Source of the DNA: CAYYIS01 sp964470965 | Lineage (GTDB): Bacteria > JAAXHH01 > JABIQT01 | DNA: 64,000 bases | Direction: 5' to 3' | Assembly: GCA_964470965.1 (NCBI GenBank) | Contig: CAYYIS010000003.1 | Location: 124,001-188,000 of the forward strand | Shown: one piece after another, positions 35,239 through 43,517 of the stretch | How the letters are laid out: each line of letters starts with the position of its first letter | Numbering within the stretch: position 1 is the first letter of the stretch | Program-made: the position numbers and the translations under genes | Notes under the pieces: generated by a model | What the model was told of the DNA's origin: nothing | What the model saw: the letters and a program-made list of their open reading frames with translations, nothing else | The model's database searches: none

Positions 35239-35968
35239 GGTTTTACTCCTTCCATTCTATTTCTCGATCGGTCCCCATTACGAATTGTGGACGGTCCAAA
35301 TTTCCCGGGATGGGGTGTAAAGATGTCGGTTGGTAATTCTTATTTTTAATCGGGCCGCCTGACACGCTGCAGAATTTCTTCCACTTCTGTTTTTCTAAAA
35401 CGTTGCACTCTACCGATCTCGTAATAAGGCAGGTCCCCGCGTTCCATAAACCTGCAGTCGGTTCTCTACGTTAATATCAATAGCTTGGTGAGCTCAGTAG
35501 TCGCATAAAACTCATGGTTTGTAACATCTCAGTTTCTCCCTGGAGTATTGGGAGGTATGGACACAAAAATAAAACGATAAGGCATGTTACAGATCAATCG
35601 GTTAATTTTATGGATATGATGTCACATCGAACTTTTCCAATAATAATAATAGCAGCATATCTGGAGCGCACAATAAAACGTATCGACAAGGTGGATCCAG
35701 CGCATGTACCGTGCCCTGAACAACCACCCGCCTACAATGGGTGGAGTACCCTTGGGTTGAAGCGTCCACGGAGAATAACAACAGATAATGTCTAGTTTAT
35801 ACCTTTCTATCGGAGGTATAAATGGAAAAACCCGGCACAGATGAGAAAAAACTGGGCGGATGCTGGCTGAGCGAGTGAATCAAATCCATCGTGAAGAGTA
35901 TGTCGGACTGAAGAATACCTCATTCGGTTACAGTCCGGCCCGATGAATCGTGCGGTACCCCGAAGGAC
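35239..35968. other. Gene-poor region with mobile-element debris
   Basis: About 730 bases upstream of the TlpA-like gene. Apart from the excisionase remnant at 35346-35516 I find no intact gene. The local base composition is AT-richer than the surroundings, which fits a decayed insertion next to the tRNA gene. Confidence 0.5.
35346..35516 (-). pseudogene. Remnant of an excisionase-type helix-turn-helix protein
   Basis: Translating the minus strand gives EFYATTELTKLL then, after an in-frame TAG (35466-35468), RFMERGDLPYYEIGR and a QRFRKTEVEEIL tail ending at TAA 35346. This is the HTH_17 (MerR-like excisionase) fold as used in phage and integrative-element Xis proteins, where the second helix plus wing reads MERGDLP-Y-IGR-RF. 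The internal stop and lack of a start codon in frame make it a pseudogene. It lies about 660 bases from the initiator tRNA gene. Confidence 0.6.
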
Positions 35969-36133
35969 ATGCAGCACCAGCTAATCTATGTCTCGATACA
36001 AGTCACCCGGGACCGGTACGGACACCTGATGCCTGAGGTGAACGACCTGGCCCTCCCGCGCCTCGGAAGCAGGTTTTGGCTCTGTTTGGTAAAACGGCTT
36101 CAGATGCAACAGCCCGTATTCCAGTCCCTTTGA
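35969..36133 (+). pseudogene. C-terminal remnant of a tyrosine recombinase/integrase
   Basis: The plus frame from 35969 (open back to about 35912) reads SIQVTRDRYGHLMPEVND about ten residues in. This matches the end of phage-type tyrosine recombinases, where SIQVT-DRYGHLMP carries the active-site Tyr. The rest of the enzyme (Arg and His-x-x-Arg motifs) is absent. It ends 44 bases from the 3' end of the initiator tRNA gene, the usual position of an integrase relative to its tRNA attachment site. Confidence 0.65.
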
Positions 36134-36139
36134 AATGAA

Positions 36140-36171
36140 AAACCCCTTAACCTGTGATGGTTAAGGGGTTT
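36140..36171 (-). terminator. Rho-independent-type terminator of the tRNA-fMet gene
   Basis: A perfect 13-bp stem (36140-36152 with 36159-36171, arms AAACCCCTTAACC and its complement) and 6-base loop, 5 bases beyond the tRNA 3' end. On the minus strand it runs into TTTCATTTC, a T-rich tail. Confidence 0.75.
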
Positions 36172-36176
36172 CAGTA

Positions 36177-36250
<74 letters not shown>

Positions 36251-36265
36251 TCGTTTGAATCACCC

Positions 36266-36294
36266 AATATAGTCAAAACCAATCTTCCTGTCAA
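36266..36294 (-). promoter_or_regulatory. Sigma70-type promoter of tRNA-fMet
   Basis: On the minus strand TTGACA (36289-36294) and TATATT (36266-36271) are separated by exactly 17 bases; the tRNA begins 16 bases beyond the -10 box. Confidence 0.75.
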
Positions 36295-36647
36295 GCTGTT
36301 TTTAGATCGGAATATATAACATTTTCCTGTCTTCGGGGGACACCTGTGCATTCGCCTTCGAAGCCAATTACGGGATACATTCGACCCATTGCAGTCAGTC
36401 CTTCAGCCGGACTCCCTTTACCTTCTGACATATGCCGACGATTTGAAATTCGGTAGGCCATTGCGCCGTTTCCCGTCCACGGATGACCGCTTGACTATGC
36501 CGGACGCTAAGATAGGCGAGTTATGAAAGCAAGCCTGTGCCTCTGTGCATTATTTATCATAAGGTTATGCCCGACCTCTGGCAGAGATCGTGATGTGGGA
36601 TAACAGCGGCCGCTTGCCGATGGCTTTCACATCAGAAAATCGTTGAC
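36295..36647. other. Intergenic stretch upstream of tRNA-fMet and the lyase gene
   Basis: 353 bases between divergent transcription units. I find no gene or repeat here. Confidence 0.5.
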
Positions 36648-38612
36648 ATGTGTGATCGAAAGAAAGTAACTGTGACCATGCGGCCACATCTTTTGATTAC
36701 ACGGGAAAAGCGCCAAGCACTGCGTTCGGTCACGGATGTTCGCCGGGCGATTACACAGGGGCACAGCAAAGACCTGTGGGATACGCTCCGTCGCCGTTCG
36801 GACGCGTGCAAAGGTCAGGCGCCTCTCTTGCCGACGGACATGTTTCCTGGGCGTGATCCGCTCATGGCGAAGCATTCAAATCCGGATTACGTGATCGTGC
36901 AGGCGGCGGCAGACCGGGTGACGGATTCGGCTTTGGCGGCACTTTTGACCGGAGACGAAGGGTATCGGGACACGGCCCTGACCCAGATGGAGGCCTTGTT
37001 TGATGAGGCTCTTTGGCCGGAGTGGCGTGACCTGGCGCATCAGTTCGTGGCGGCGGATCTTCGGACCGGTCAGCTGAGTCAGGCGCTGGGCATGGCGTAC
37101 GACTGGTTGCACCCGTTGCTGTCCGATTCCCAGCGTCAGTGGATTGTCGAGGGTATCGATCGGTGCGGCATTCGGCGGTACCTGAAGGCCTATGAGGATA
37201 ACGCTTCGTACTTCAGCCGGCAGAGCAACTGGCAGACCTGTGTGGTGGGCGGTCTCGGCATCGCCGGGATGGCGCTGTCGGGGGATCATCCCGATGCACA
37301 GCATCTAATCGACTTGGCCCATGGCCGTATGGTGGCCTACCGGTCGGTCTACGGTCCGGACGGGGAATTCAACGAAAATCCCGGCTACGCGGCAGCGACA
37401 CGGCTGCCGGTGATCTATTTCTCTGTATATCGCTACCACACGTTCGGCGACGAAAATGTGCTGGCGCAGTGGCCTTTTCCCGAGACCTGTCTCTGGTACC
37501 TGTACCTCACCTCACCGCCCGGCAGAATCGCTGAATTCGGCGACAACCACAGGGACGCGCCGCCCCGCACCGGCCATTACGCAGCAGTAGCCGCAGCCGC
37601 TGGTAACGGTTTGCTGCAATGGTATTATCGGACCATTCCGCCCCGGGACGACGGTTCCCTCCTCCCGTTCGAATTGCTCTGGTACGACGACACCCTTGTG
37701 CCGACCGAACCGGAAGGCCAGCTCCCGAAAGGACGGGCCTTTTCGGCGCACCACGGCTGTATCAGCAGTCGAACGGACTGGAATCCTGAGCGCACGCCTA
37801 CTCTTGTATTTGCAAAAGCCGGCCACGGTTCGGAGATCCACGGCCACCATGATGCCGGTCAGGTATGTATCGACGGGCACGGGGAGCGACTGATCGTTGA
37901 CCTGTGCTCGCCGCCCATGTACCCTGCGGATTTTTTCGACGAGAGCCGGTATCGCTACTACAATGCGGGTGTTATCGGTCACAACGTCCTGATGTTCGAC
38001 CGGCAGGAAACGGCGGTGGGAACCCACCGGCGGGCGCTCATAAAGCATGCCCGGTTCGATGAATCGAAAGGCGGATGCTGGACGATAGACCTGACCGGAT
38101 GCTACGACGGCGTAACCTCGGTTCACCGCAGTGTGATTCATCTCATACCGGACATCATTGCGGTTCTGGACGAAGTGGAACTGCCGGACGAGCGAGACAT
38201 CTCTCTGCGCTGGCATACGGCCGAACGGGCAACCCCGGATTCGGACGGCAGCTTCGTCGTCACATCGATGGGCGTATCCCTATCCGCCAGGATCGTTGGA
38301 CTCGAAGATGCTTCACTGGCATGTTCCCGCAGCGAACACGCCTACCATGAACCGTTCAACAAAGGCCGTCTCGGTGACGTCTTCAAAGACCGTCACGAGA
38401 GCTATGTGGAGGCCAAGCTCCGCAGCGATCAGTGCCGCATCCTGACCCTGTTCGCAGTCCTGCCGCCCGGTGACTCCGTGCCTGTCTGGCAGGAACCAGA
38501 CGGTGCCTGGCGAATAGAAACAGCCACCATGAACGCGGTAGTTAGCGTATCCGGCGATACGTTCAAAGCGTGGGACGAGGCAACGGAACGGGAGTGGACA
38601 ATCAAAGTCTGA
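36648..38612 (+). CDS. Heparinase II/III-like polysaccharide lyase
   Basis: 654 aa. An N-terminal alpha-toroid (to about 360) and C-terminal beta-sandwich match the heparinase II/III and oligo-alginate lyase superfamily. Likely active-site segments are NWQTCVVGG (Asn), FNENPGYAAATR (Glu/Tyr), the HGSEIHGHHDAGQVCID stretch (His) and VIGHNVLMFDRQE (His/Asn). It would cleave uronate-containing polysaccharides by beta-elimination. There is no signal peptide, so it may act on imported oligomers. ATG 36678 is an alternative start. It is followed 3 bases later by a sulfatase relic, hinting that the original locus handled a sulfated polymer. Confidence 0.83.
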   Translation: MCDRKKVTVTMRPHLLITREKRQALRSVTDVRRAITQGHSKDLWDTLRRRSDACKGQAPLLPTDMFPGRDPLMAKHSNPDYVIVQAAADRVTDSALAALLTGDEGYRDTALTQMEALFDEALWPEWRDLAHQFVAADLRTGQLSQALGMAYDWLHPLLSDSQRQWIVEGIDRCGIRRYLKAYEDNASYFSRQSNWQTCVVGGLGIAGMALSGDHPDAQHLIDLAHGRMVAYRSVYGPDGEFNENPGYAAATRLPVIYFSVYRYHTFGDENVLAQWPFPETCLWYLYLTSPPGRIAEFGDNHRDAPPRTGHYAAVAAAAGNGLLQWYYRTIPPRDDGSLLPFELLWYDDTLVPTEPEGQLPKGRAFSAHHGCISSRTDWNPERTPTLVFAKAGHGSEIHGHHDAGQVCIDGHGERLIVDLCSPPMYPADFFDESRYRYYNAGVIGHNVLMFDRQETAVGTHRRALIKHARFDESKGGCWTIDLTGCYDGVTSVHRSVIHLIPDIIAVLDEVELPDERDISLRWHTAERATPDSDGSFVVTSMGVSLSARIVGLEDASLACSRSEHAYHEPFNKGRLGDVFKDRHESYVEAKLRSDQCRILTLFAVLPPGDSVPVWQEPDGAWRIETATMNAVVSVSGDTFKAWDEATEREWTIKV

Positions 38613-38615
38613 TAT

Positions 38616-39104
38616 ATGGACCAGACAATGCTGACTAACGTTGTATTTATCATGACCGACAACCAGGACGCCCAGAGGGGCCCGGATGCCTCCTGCACCA
38701 TACGGGAGTTTACGAATCTGGCGCGGGTACTGTCGGAGACCGGGTATACCTGCGGGCTCAGCGGCAAATGGCATCTGGGGGACGGCCTCCTTCCGCAGGA
38801 GGGGTTTTCATACTGGTTCACCAAACCGAAAGGGCACACCCATACCTTCTACCACGAATTCGAATACGTCCGTATGATCCGTAATGACCGCAGGAAGTAC
38901 TCCTGGCGTCACCCCCACGGCTCCGATGAGCTGTACGACAAGCAGGCAGGCCCGAGCAAATCACGGAATCTTTCAGATGCCGCTGGGTCAGGGCCGGTAG
39001 TATGTGATTTACGGCAACGGATCGCCGCGTTCTTTACGCACTACGCAGATCCGCAGTACGATATATGGCGAGGGGGGCGGTCGAAAGCAGGTAGGGTAAA
39101 GTGA
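38616..39104 (+). pseudogene. Sulfatase pseudogene collapsed by in-frame deletions
   Basis: 163 codons, no frameshift, made of joined pieces of a sulfatase. It opens with the family start strand (TNVVFIMTDNQDA), jumps to LARVLSETGYTCGLSGKWHLGD (normally about 50 residues later), and ends with RIAAFFTHYADPQYDIWRGG, the usual C-terminus. The CxPxR modification site, the second metal loop and about two thirds of the catalytic domain are missing, so it cannot be active. It sits between the lyase and trmH, its TGA overlapping the trmH GTG. Confidence 0.7.
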
Positions 39105-39796
39105 GAATAAGGAACGAAACTAACAAAAAGAAGCGGTTTCGTATGATCAAAGCCGTGCTTGACCGGCGTCAGCCGGATCTGACGGTTGTGATGGACAATG
39201 TCCACAAATCGCATAACCTGGCGGCGATCCTGCGATCCTGCGACGCGATCGGTATACCGACCATCCACGCCGTGGCGTATCACGATCAGATCGGTGTCCG
39301 GCGGGCGGCGTCCAGCGGTTCCCACAAGTGGGTGGACCTGACGATTCATAAGCGGATCGAGACGGCCTATAAAATACTCAGAGACCGGGGCCAACGGATC
39401 TTAGTCGCCCATCCGGGACTAGGCGGGCAGGATTTCAGGTCGGTGGACTACACGCAGCCTACTGCCGTCGTGGTTGGCGCTGAGATGGACGGCCTTTCGG
39501 AGAAGGCGGTGACCCTGGCTGACGGGTGCATCTTAATTCCAACCTACGGCATGGTCGATTCGTTGAATGTGTCCGTCGCGACGGCGGTTATCCTCTTCGA
39601 GGCGCACCGACAGAGGCAGGACGCCGGTATGTACGACCATCCGAGGCTCGATCCGGATACCCGACAGCGCCTACTGTTCGAATACACCTACCCCACGGCT
39701 GTCGCCCGTTGCAAAAAATCCGGTATCCCCTATCCGAAACTCGACGACGACGGTGAGGTCATACCGGCGCCTGACTACCCGCTTGAAATCCCATGA
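39101..39796 (+). CDS. trmH: tRNA (guanosine-2'-O-)-methyltransferase, SpoU family
   Basis: 231 aa, close to the 229 of the E. coli enzyme that methylates G18 in the tRNA D loop with S-adenosylmethionine. SpoU motifs are complete: motif 1 NLAAILRSCDAIG, motif 2 AVVVGAEMDGLSEKA, motif 3 IPTYGMVDSLNVSVATAVILFE (the trefoil knot). The C-terminal extension with LFEYTYPTAVARCKK is TrmH-type. The GTG start at 39101 keeps the 22 residues before RRQPDLTV as in E. coli. It overlaps both neighbours by a few bases. Confidence 0.93.
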   Translation: MRIRNETNKKKRFRMIKAVLDRRQPDLTVVMDNVHKSHNLAAILRSCDAIGIPTIHAVAYHDQIGVRRAASSGSHKWVDLTIHKRIETAYKILRDRGQRILVAHPGLGGQDFRSVDYTQPTAVVVGAEMDGLSEKAVTLADGCILIPTYGMVDSLNVSVATAVILFEAHRQRQDAGMYDHPRLDPDTRQRLLFEYTYPTAVARCKKSGIPYPKLDDDGEVIPAPDYPLEIP

Positions 39797-40662
39797 CGAC
39801 CTCCCTGTTCATAATCGTCCTGATCGCCGCGGTCTTCCATGCGCTCTGGAATTTCTCTGCGCGGAAGATGTCCGGTAACCTGGTGGTTTTCTGGTTTGCG
39901 ATGTGGGTGTCCGTACTGTTCCTGACCCCGTTTGTGATCGGTCTGACCGTGTTGTCGGGTATGGATCGGATTCTGGCCATGTACCGGGAGGGATACGTCT
40001 ACATGATAGGCACCGGGATCCTCCATATGGCCTATTTCCTGTTACTGGCTCGGGCGTACGAACACGGCGAAATCTCGGTGGTGTACCCGGTGGCGCGCGG
40101 GTCGGGGATCGGTGTAACGGCGGTTTGCGGCTGGTTGTTTCTGCAGGAAACGATTACCGGTACCGGCGCGATCGGTATCGGTCTGGTGTGTATCGGAATA
40201 CTCTCGCTGGGTGCCGGGGTGATCCGGCAGAGTGAACAGGCTATAAAAGGATTCAGGTCCGCCCTCGGTGTCGGAGTCACTATTGTCGCGTACTCTCTCG
40301 TCGATAAGGTGGGGGTAAGCGTTGTTGATCCGATCCTGTATATATGGACAATGTTCCTTATTACGGCTCTGGCGGTCTGGCCGCTGGTCGTATCGCGCCA
40401 TGGCGGGCAGCTTCGTGAGGTTCTGGGCACATCCCGGCGGATGGTGGCGATCATCGGCATCGGAATGGCAGGCACCTACCTGATTATTCTATTCGCGTTT
40501 ACGATGGGACCAGTAGGTTATATCGTGGCGCTGCGTGAATTCGCTGTGGTGGTAGGCGCTCTGCTGGGGGTAGCATACCTGAAAGAACAACTCACAGCCG
40601 GGAAAATCACGGCGATCGTGGCGATAACGGTTGGGCTGGTGTGCATTAAGCTGGCAAACTGA
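39793..40662 (+). CDS. EamA/DMT-superfamily membrane transporter
   Basis: 289 aa with about ten membrane segments in two EamA repeats (FHALWNFSARKM at the start, and EFAVVVGALLGVAYLKEQLT closing the second). Members export amino acids or other metabolites. The start overlaps the trmH stop as ATGA. The 3' end overlaps the end of the convergent cobA gene by 17 bases. Confidence 0.9.
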   Translation: MTTSLFIIVLIAAVFHALWNFSARKMSGNLVVFWFAMWVSVLFLTPFVIGLTVLSGMDRILAMYREGYVYMIGTGILHMAYFLLLARAYEHGEISVVYPVARGSGIGVTAVCGWLFLQETITGTGAIGIGLVCIGILSLGAGVIRQSEQAIKGFRSALGVGVTIVAYSLVDKVGVSVVDPILYIWTMFLITALAVWPLVVSRHGGQLREVLGTSRRMVAIIGIGMAGTYLIILFAFTMGPVGYIVALREFAVVVGALLGVAYLKEQLTAGKITAIVAITVGLVCIKLAN

Positions 40663-41422
40663 TGAATGAAGATGGATCGGTAGATCGTGTGTCGGCCATC
40701 GAATTGGTGAGGTTTACCACATCACCGACAATTATCGTGGCCGGCGGTTGGATCTGAGCCAGGCGGGCCAGCAGCACGATGTCCTTCAGTGTTCCGGTTA
40801 TGACGCGCTGGCTCGGTAAGGTTCCACGCTCAATAATGGCCACGGGCGTACTCAAAAGGCGCCCGTGGTGTATGAGGCATTTTACGATGTGAGGGAGCCG
40901 TTCAACGCCCATCAAGATGACCAGCGTGTCGACACCCGAGAGGCCGTCCCAGTCTATGTCGTCCTGCCCTTCCTTCCGGTGCGCCGTCACCACAGTAAAA
41001 GAGCCGGCGACGCCGCGATGCGTGAGCGGGATGCCAGCGTTCGCAGGAACCCCGACAGCGCTGGTGATGCCGGGGACCACCTCGCATCGTATACCGGCTT
41101 CTGCACAGGCGGCGGCTTCCTCACTGCCACGGCCGAATACGAACGGGTCGCCCCCTTTGAGGCGCACCACAGTCTGCCCGAACCGGGCTTTCTCCACCAT
41201 CAAACGGTTGATATTTTCCTGTTGCATCTCATGGCTGCCGGAAGCCTTGCCGACGAATATCCGTTCTGATCGGGAAGGCGCTTCATCAAGCAGGTCGGGG
41301 TGCACCAGCCGGTCATACAGGATTACATCGGCTTGCTTCAGACGTTTCAAACCGAGAACCGTTATCAGTTCAGGATCCCCCGGTCCGGCGCCGACCAGAT
41401 AAACCGTGCCCGGTGTGATCAT
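40646..41422 (-). CDS. cobA: Uroporphyrinogen-III C-methyltransferase (SUMT)
   Basis: 258 aa. It methylates uroporphyrinogen III twice to precorrin-2, the branch point to siroheme. TP_methylase motifs are present: VYLVGAGPGDPELIT, VVRLKGGDPFVFGRG, GITSAVGVPANAGIPLTHR and LMGVERLPHIV. The gene is the monofunctional version of the C-terminal half of CysG; the N-terminal half is the next gene upstream. ATG 41422 overlaps that gene's stop as ATGA, so I reject the longer frame to 41548. Last gene of the sulfur operon. Confidence 0.95.
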   Translation of the reverse strand: MITPGTVYLVGAGPGDPELITVLGLKRLKQADVILYDRLVHPDLLDEAPSRSERIFVGKASGSHEMQQENINRLMVEKARFGQTVVRLKGGDPFVFGRGSEEAAACAEAGIRCEVVPGITSAVGVPANAGIPLTHRGVAGSFTVVTAHRKEGQDDIDWDGLSGVDTLVILMGVERLPHIVKCLIHHGRLLSTPVAIIERGTLPSQRVITGTLKDIVLLARLAQIQPPATIIVGDVVNLTNSMADTRSTDPSSFISLPA

Positions 41423-42078
41423 GTCTTTGCCCCTCCCTCTGCAACCTTCGGGCGTGCGTTTACAATATCTTTGATACGCCGTTGCGCCTGCGCTTCGTCG
41501 CCCTGCTTGAGAAGACTCAATACGTCGGAATCCACCAGTTCGTACCATCGGGTCTTTCTGGTTTTGAAATCCGGATACCTCTGCACCAGTTCGTTGCGCA
41601 GAGTTCCTGCCAGCTCCAGAAAACGGGCATATTCCTGCCCCAGCATCTGTTCGAACCGTTGACGAAGCCGCACCGCCAGCGCCGGTGCCTTGCCGGAGGT
41701 GGAGATGGCGACTGTGAGGTCACCCCGACGCACGATGGAAGGGGCTATGAAATTGCAGTTCGGTACGTCATCCACGGCGTTGACAAGTATATTGCGAACG
41801 ATTGCCTCCTGCCTGATCTTCCGGTTTTCATCCGGCGTCATGAGGGTGCTGATCACGAGAAACGCCCCATCCAGGTCGCCGTGCTGATAGTCCCTCATGA
41901 TCCATTTGATTTTCCCTTTACCATTTAGACTGTCGAGATCCGGAACGAGCGATTTCGCAATGACCGATACCTCTGCGCCGGCGTCCAGCAGTCCCGTAAC
42001 TTTTGCTGCGGCGTGGTCACCGCCTCCGACCACCACACACCGTTGTCCCTGTAAGTCTATAAGCGCCGGGTAATACAT
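41419..42078 (-). CDS. Precorrin-2 dehydrogenase / sirohydrochlorin ferrochelatase (CysG N-terminal type)
   Basis: 219 aa. It oxidises precorrin-2 to sirohydrochlorin with NAD and inserts iron, completing siroheme. The Rossmann motif VVVGGGDHAAAKVTGLLDAG is at the N-terminus, followed by VNAVDDVPNCNFIAPSIVRRGDLTVAISTSGKAPALAVRLRQRFE, typical of MET8/CysG-N. It overlaps cobA by ATGA and starts three bases after the stop of the 162-aa gene. Siroheme is the cofactor of the sulfite reductase encoded first in this operon. Confidence 0.94.
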   Translation of the reverse strand: MYYPALIDLQGQRCVVVGGGDHAAAKVTGLLDAGAEVSVIAKSLVPDLDSLNGKGKIKWIMRDYQHGDLDGAFLVISTLMTPDENRKIRQEAIVRNILVNAVDDVPNCNFIAPSIVRRGDLTVAISTSGKAPALAVRLRQRFEQMLGQEYARFLELAGTLRNELVQRYPDFKTRKTRWYELVDSDVLSLLKQGDEAQAQRRIKDIVNARPKVAEGGAKT

Positions 42079-42080
42079 CG

Positions 42081-42569
42081 TTATATGCCCACTCCCATAC
42101 CGGTGACGGATACACCATCCGGTGTGAATTCAAGCGTAATCTGGCACTGATCCGTATCGATGGCCATACGGTAGACACCGGGCGTCTTCGGCGTGATGGA
42201 TATACGATCCAGTGCCTGCCCCTGAAGTGCGGCCAGTGCCTGACTGGTGTCTTTGCTGGACCGACAGAGAATTTCACCCCGGGGGGTCCGATTGAAAAGT
42301 CGCTGCAGCACCTGTTCCGCCTGTGGACTATGGCGCCGTCGTATTCGGCCGGACTGAAGCGTCATAAGCAGCGTGTTTTCGAGCGCCGGCATGAGGTGTT
42401 CGGGCACCTGTCCCGATTGAATCGACTGTCGCAGGTCGAGGTAGGGCTGTAGCGCCTCGTTTTCAGTCAGCGAATCCAAAAGACCGTCCAGTTCCTCTAG
42501 AAGCAAGGTTTGCTCCCGTTCCTTCAATCGCAATAGTTCGGTTACATCGGATTCGATGGGCTCACTCAT
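42081..42569 (-). CDS. Hypothetical protein in the sulfite-reduction operon
   Basis: 162 aa from ATG 42569, preceded by GGAAGAGGTGG. The N-terminal half is acidic and helical (EREQTLLLEELDGLLDSL), the C-terminal part is a small beta region (SITPKTPGVYRMAIDTDQCQITLEF). I do not recognise a family, and no cofactor motif is evident. Because it lies between APS reductase and siroheme genes with tight spacing, a role in sulfur or siroheme metabolism is likely. The frame runs upstream to 42617 but the ribosome site supports 42569. Confidence 0.7.
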   Translation of the reverse strand: MSEPIESDVTELLRLKEREQTLLLEELDGLLDSLTENEALQPYLDLRQSIQSGQVPEHLMPALENTLLMTLQSGRIRRRHSPQAEQVLQRLFNRTPRGEILCRSSKDTSQALAALQGQALDRISITPKTPGVYRMAIDTDQCQITLEFTPDGVSVTGMGVGI

Positions 42570-42714
42570 GTTCCACCTCTTCCAGGACCTGTTCCGGAAG
42601 TGTCCCCGGATTGTCACGCATTGTTATATCATCCATGACGTGTCTTTGATGCGATCCATCGGACCGTGACACTGACCCATGGAGTATCTCCAACATTTCA
42701 GAAACCTTCACCAT
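42562..42714 (-). CDS. Candidate 50-aa small protein in the sulfur operon
   Basis: Read by hand: ATG 42714 to TGA 42562, with AGGA eight bases upstream, overlapping the start of the 162-aa gene by 8 bases. The peptide begins MVKVSEMLEILHGS and ends in an acidic tail (PEQVLEEVEHE). It fills the only gap in the operon after cysH, which is why I list it. It has no Cys residues, so it is not a small iron-sulfur protein. It may be a leader for the next gene or a true small subunit. Confidence 0.4.
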   Translation of the reverse strand: MVKVSEMLEILHGSVSRSDGSHQRHVMDDITMRDNPGTLPEQVLEEVEHE

Positions 42715-42731
42715 GAAACCATTCCTATCGG

Positions 42732-43517
42732 TCACTGCGCCTTTTCCTCCACGAGCGCCTCCAGTTCATGCTCGAAGCCACCGGTTTCGATCGGGCAGTG
42801 CATGCCGCACTCTTTGGGTGCGTTGGTTTCCCACCACCATCGTCCCGCCCGCGGATCCTCACCGGGCTGGACGATCCGGGTGCAGGGCGCGCAGCCTATG
42901 CTGGTGTATCCCCGGGCGTATAACGGATTTTGCGGTACATCGTACTCATCGATGTAATCCCAGACTTCTTCGATCGTCCAGTCGGCCAGGGGGCTGATTT
43001 TGGCCAGCCCCCCGTGGTCGTGGTCGATCTCGACCTTTCTGATATTAGCCCGGCTGGCCCATTGATCCCGCCGCAGACCCGTGACCCATGAATCCAGCCT
43101 CTCGAGCGCACGCCGGATCGGTTCGACTTTTCGGACGTTACAGCAGATCAGCCGGGATTCGACGGATTTGTAGAACAGATTAGCGCCGCGCTTGCCGACC
43201 ATAGTCTCCACCTGGTGCAGATCAGGGAAATACACCTTGATATCGATGCCGTAATGATCCCGTACCCTATCGATGAATTCGTAGGATTCTTCATGAAGTC
43301 TGCCGGTGTCGACTGTGAACACATGGATGTTCGGGTCGACCTGCCAGGCCAAATCGAGCAGGACCATGCCTTCCGCCTGAAAGCTGGTGCAGAACCCCAG
43401 CCGAGAACCCCAGCGATCCAATGCCCATTCGATAACTGTTTCAGGCGTTTCGGAATCCAGCTCTATGGCCAGTTGGCCGGCTTCAAATTCATCCAGATAA
43501 TCGTGGTCGTGATTCAT
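42732..43517 (-). CDS. cysH: Phosphoadenylyl/adenylyl-sulfate reductase, iron-sulfur (APS) type
   Basis: 261 aa. It reduces activated sulfate to sulfite using thioredoxin. The PAPS-reductase/PP-loop fold has TSFQAEGMVLLDL and DTGRLHEESYEF. It carries the four cysteines of a [4Fe-4S] cluster, C125-C126 (LICCNVRK) and C209, C212 (GCAPC), which points to APS rather than PAPS as substrate, and the catalytic Cys in ECGMH (C237). ATG overlaps the stop of the sulfite reductase gene by four bases, so the two are co-translated. Confidence 0.93.
   Translation of the reverse strand: MNHDHDYLDEFEAGQLAIELDSETPETVIEWALDRWGSRLGFCTSFQAEGMVLLDLAWQVDPNIHVFTVDTGRLHEESYEFIDRVRDHYGIDIKVYFPDLHQVETMVGKRGANLFYKSVESRLICCNVRKVEPIRRALERLDSWVTGLRRDQWASRANIRKVEIDHDHGGLAKISPLADWTIEEVWDYIDEYDVPQNPLYARGYTSIGCAPCTRIVQPGEDPRAGRWWWETNAPKECGMHCPIETGGFEHELEALVEEKAQ

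Noticed and set aside
40646..41548. A start of cobA at 41548
   Set aside because: It would overlap the dehydrogenase gene by about 130 bases, while ATG 41422 gives the family N-terminus and an ATGA overlap.
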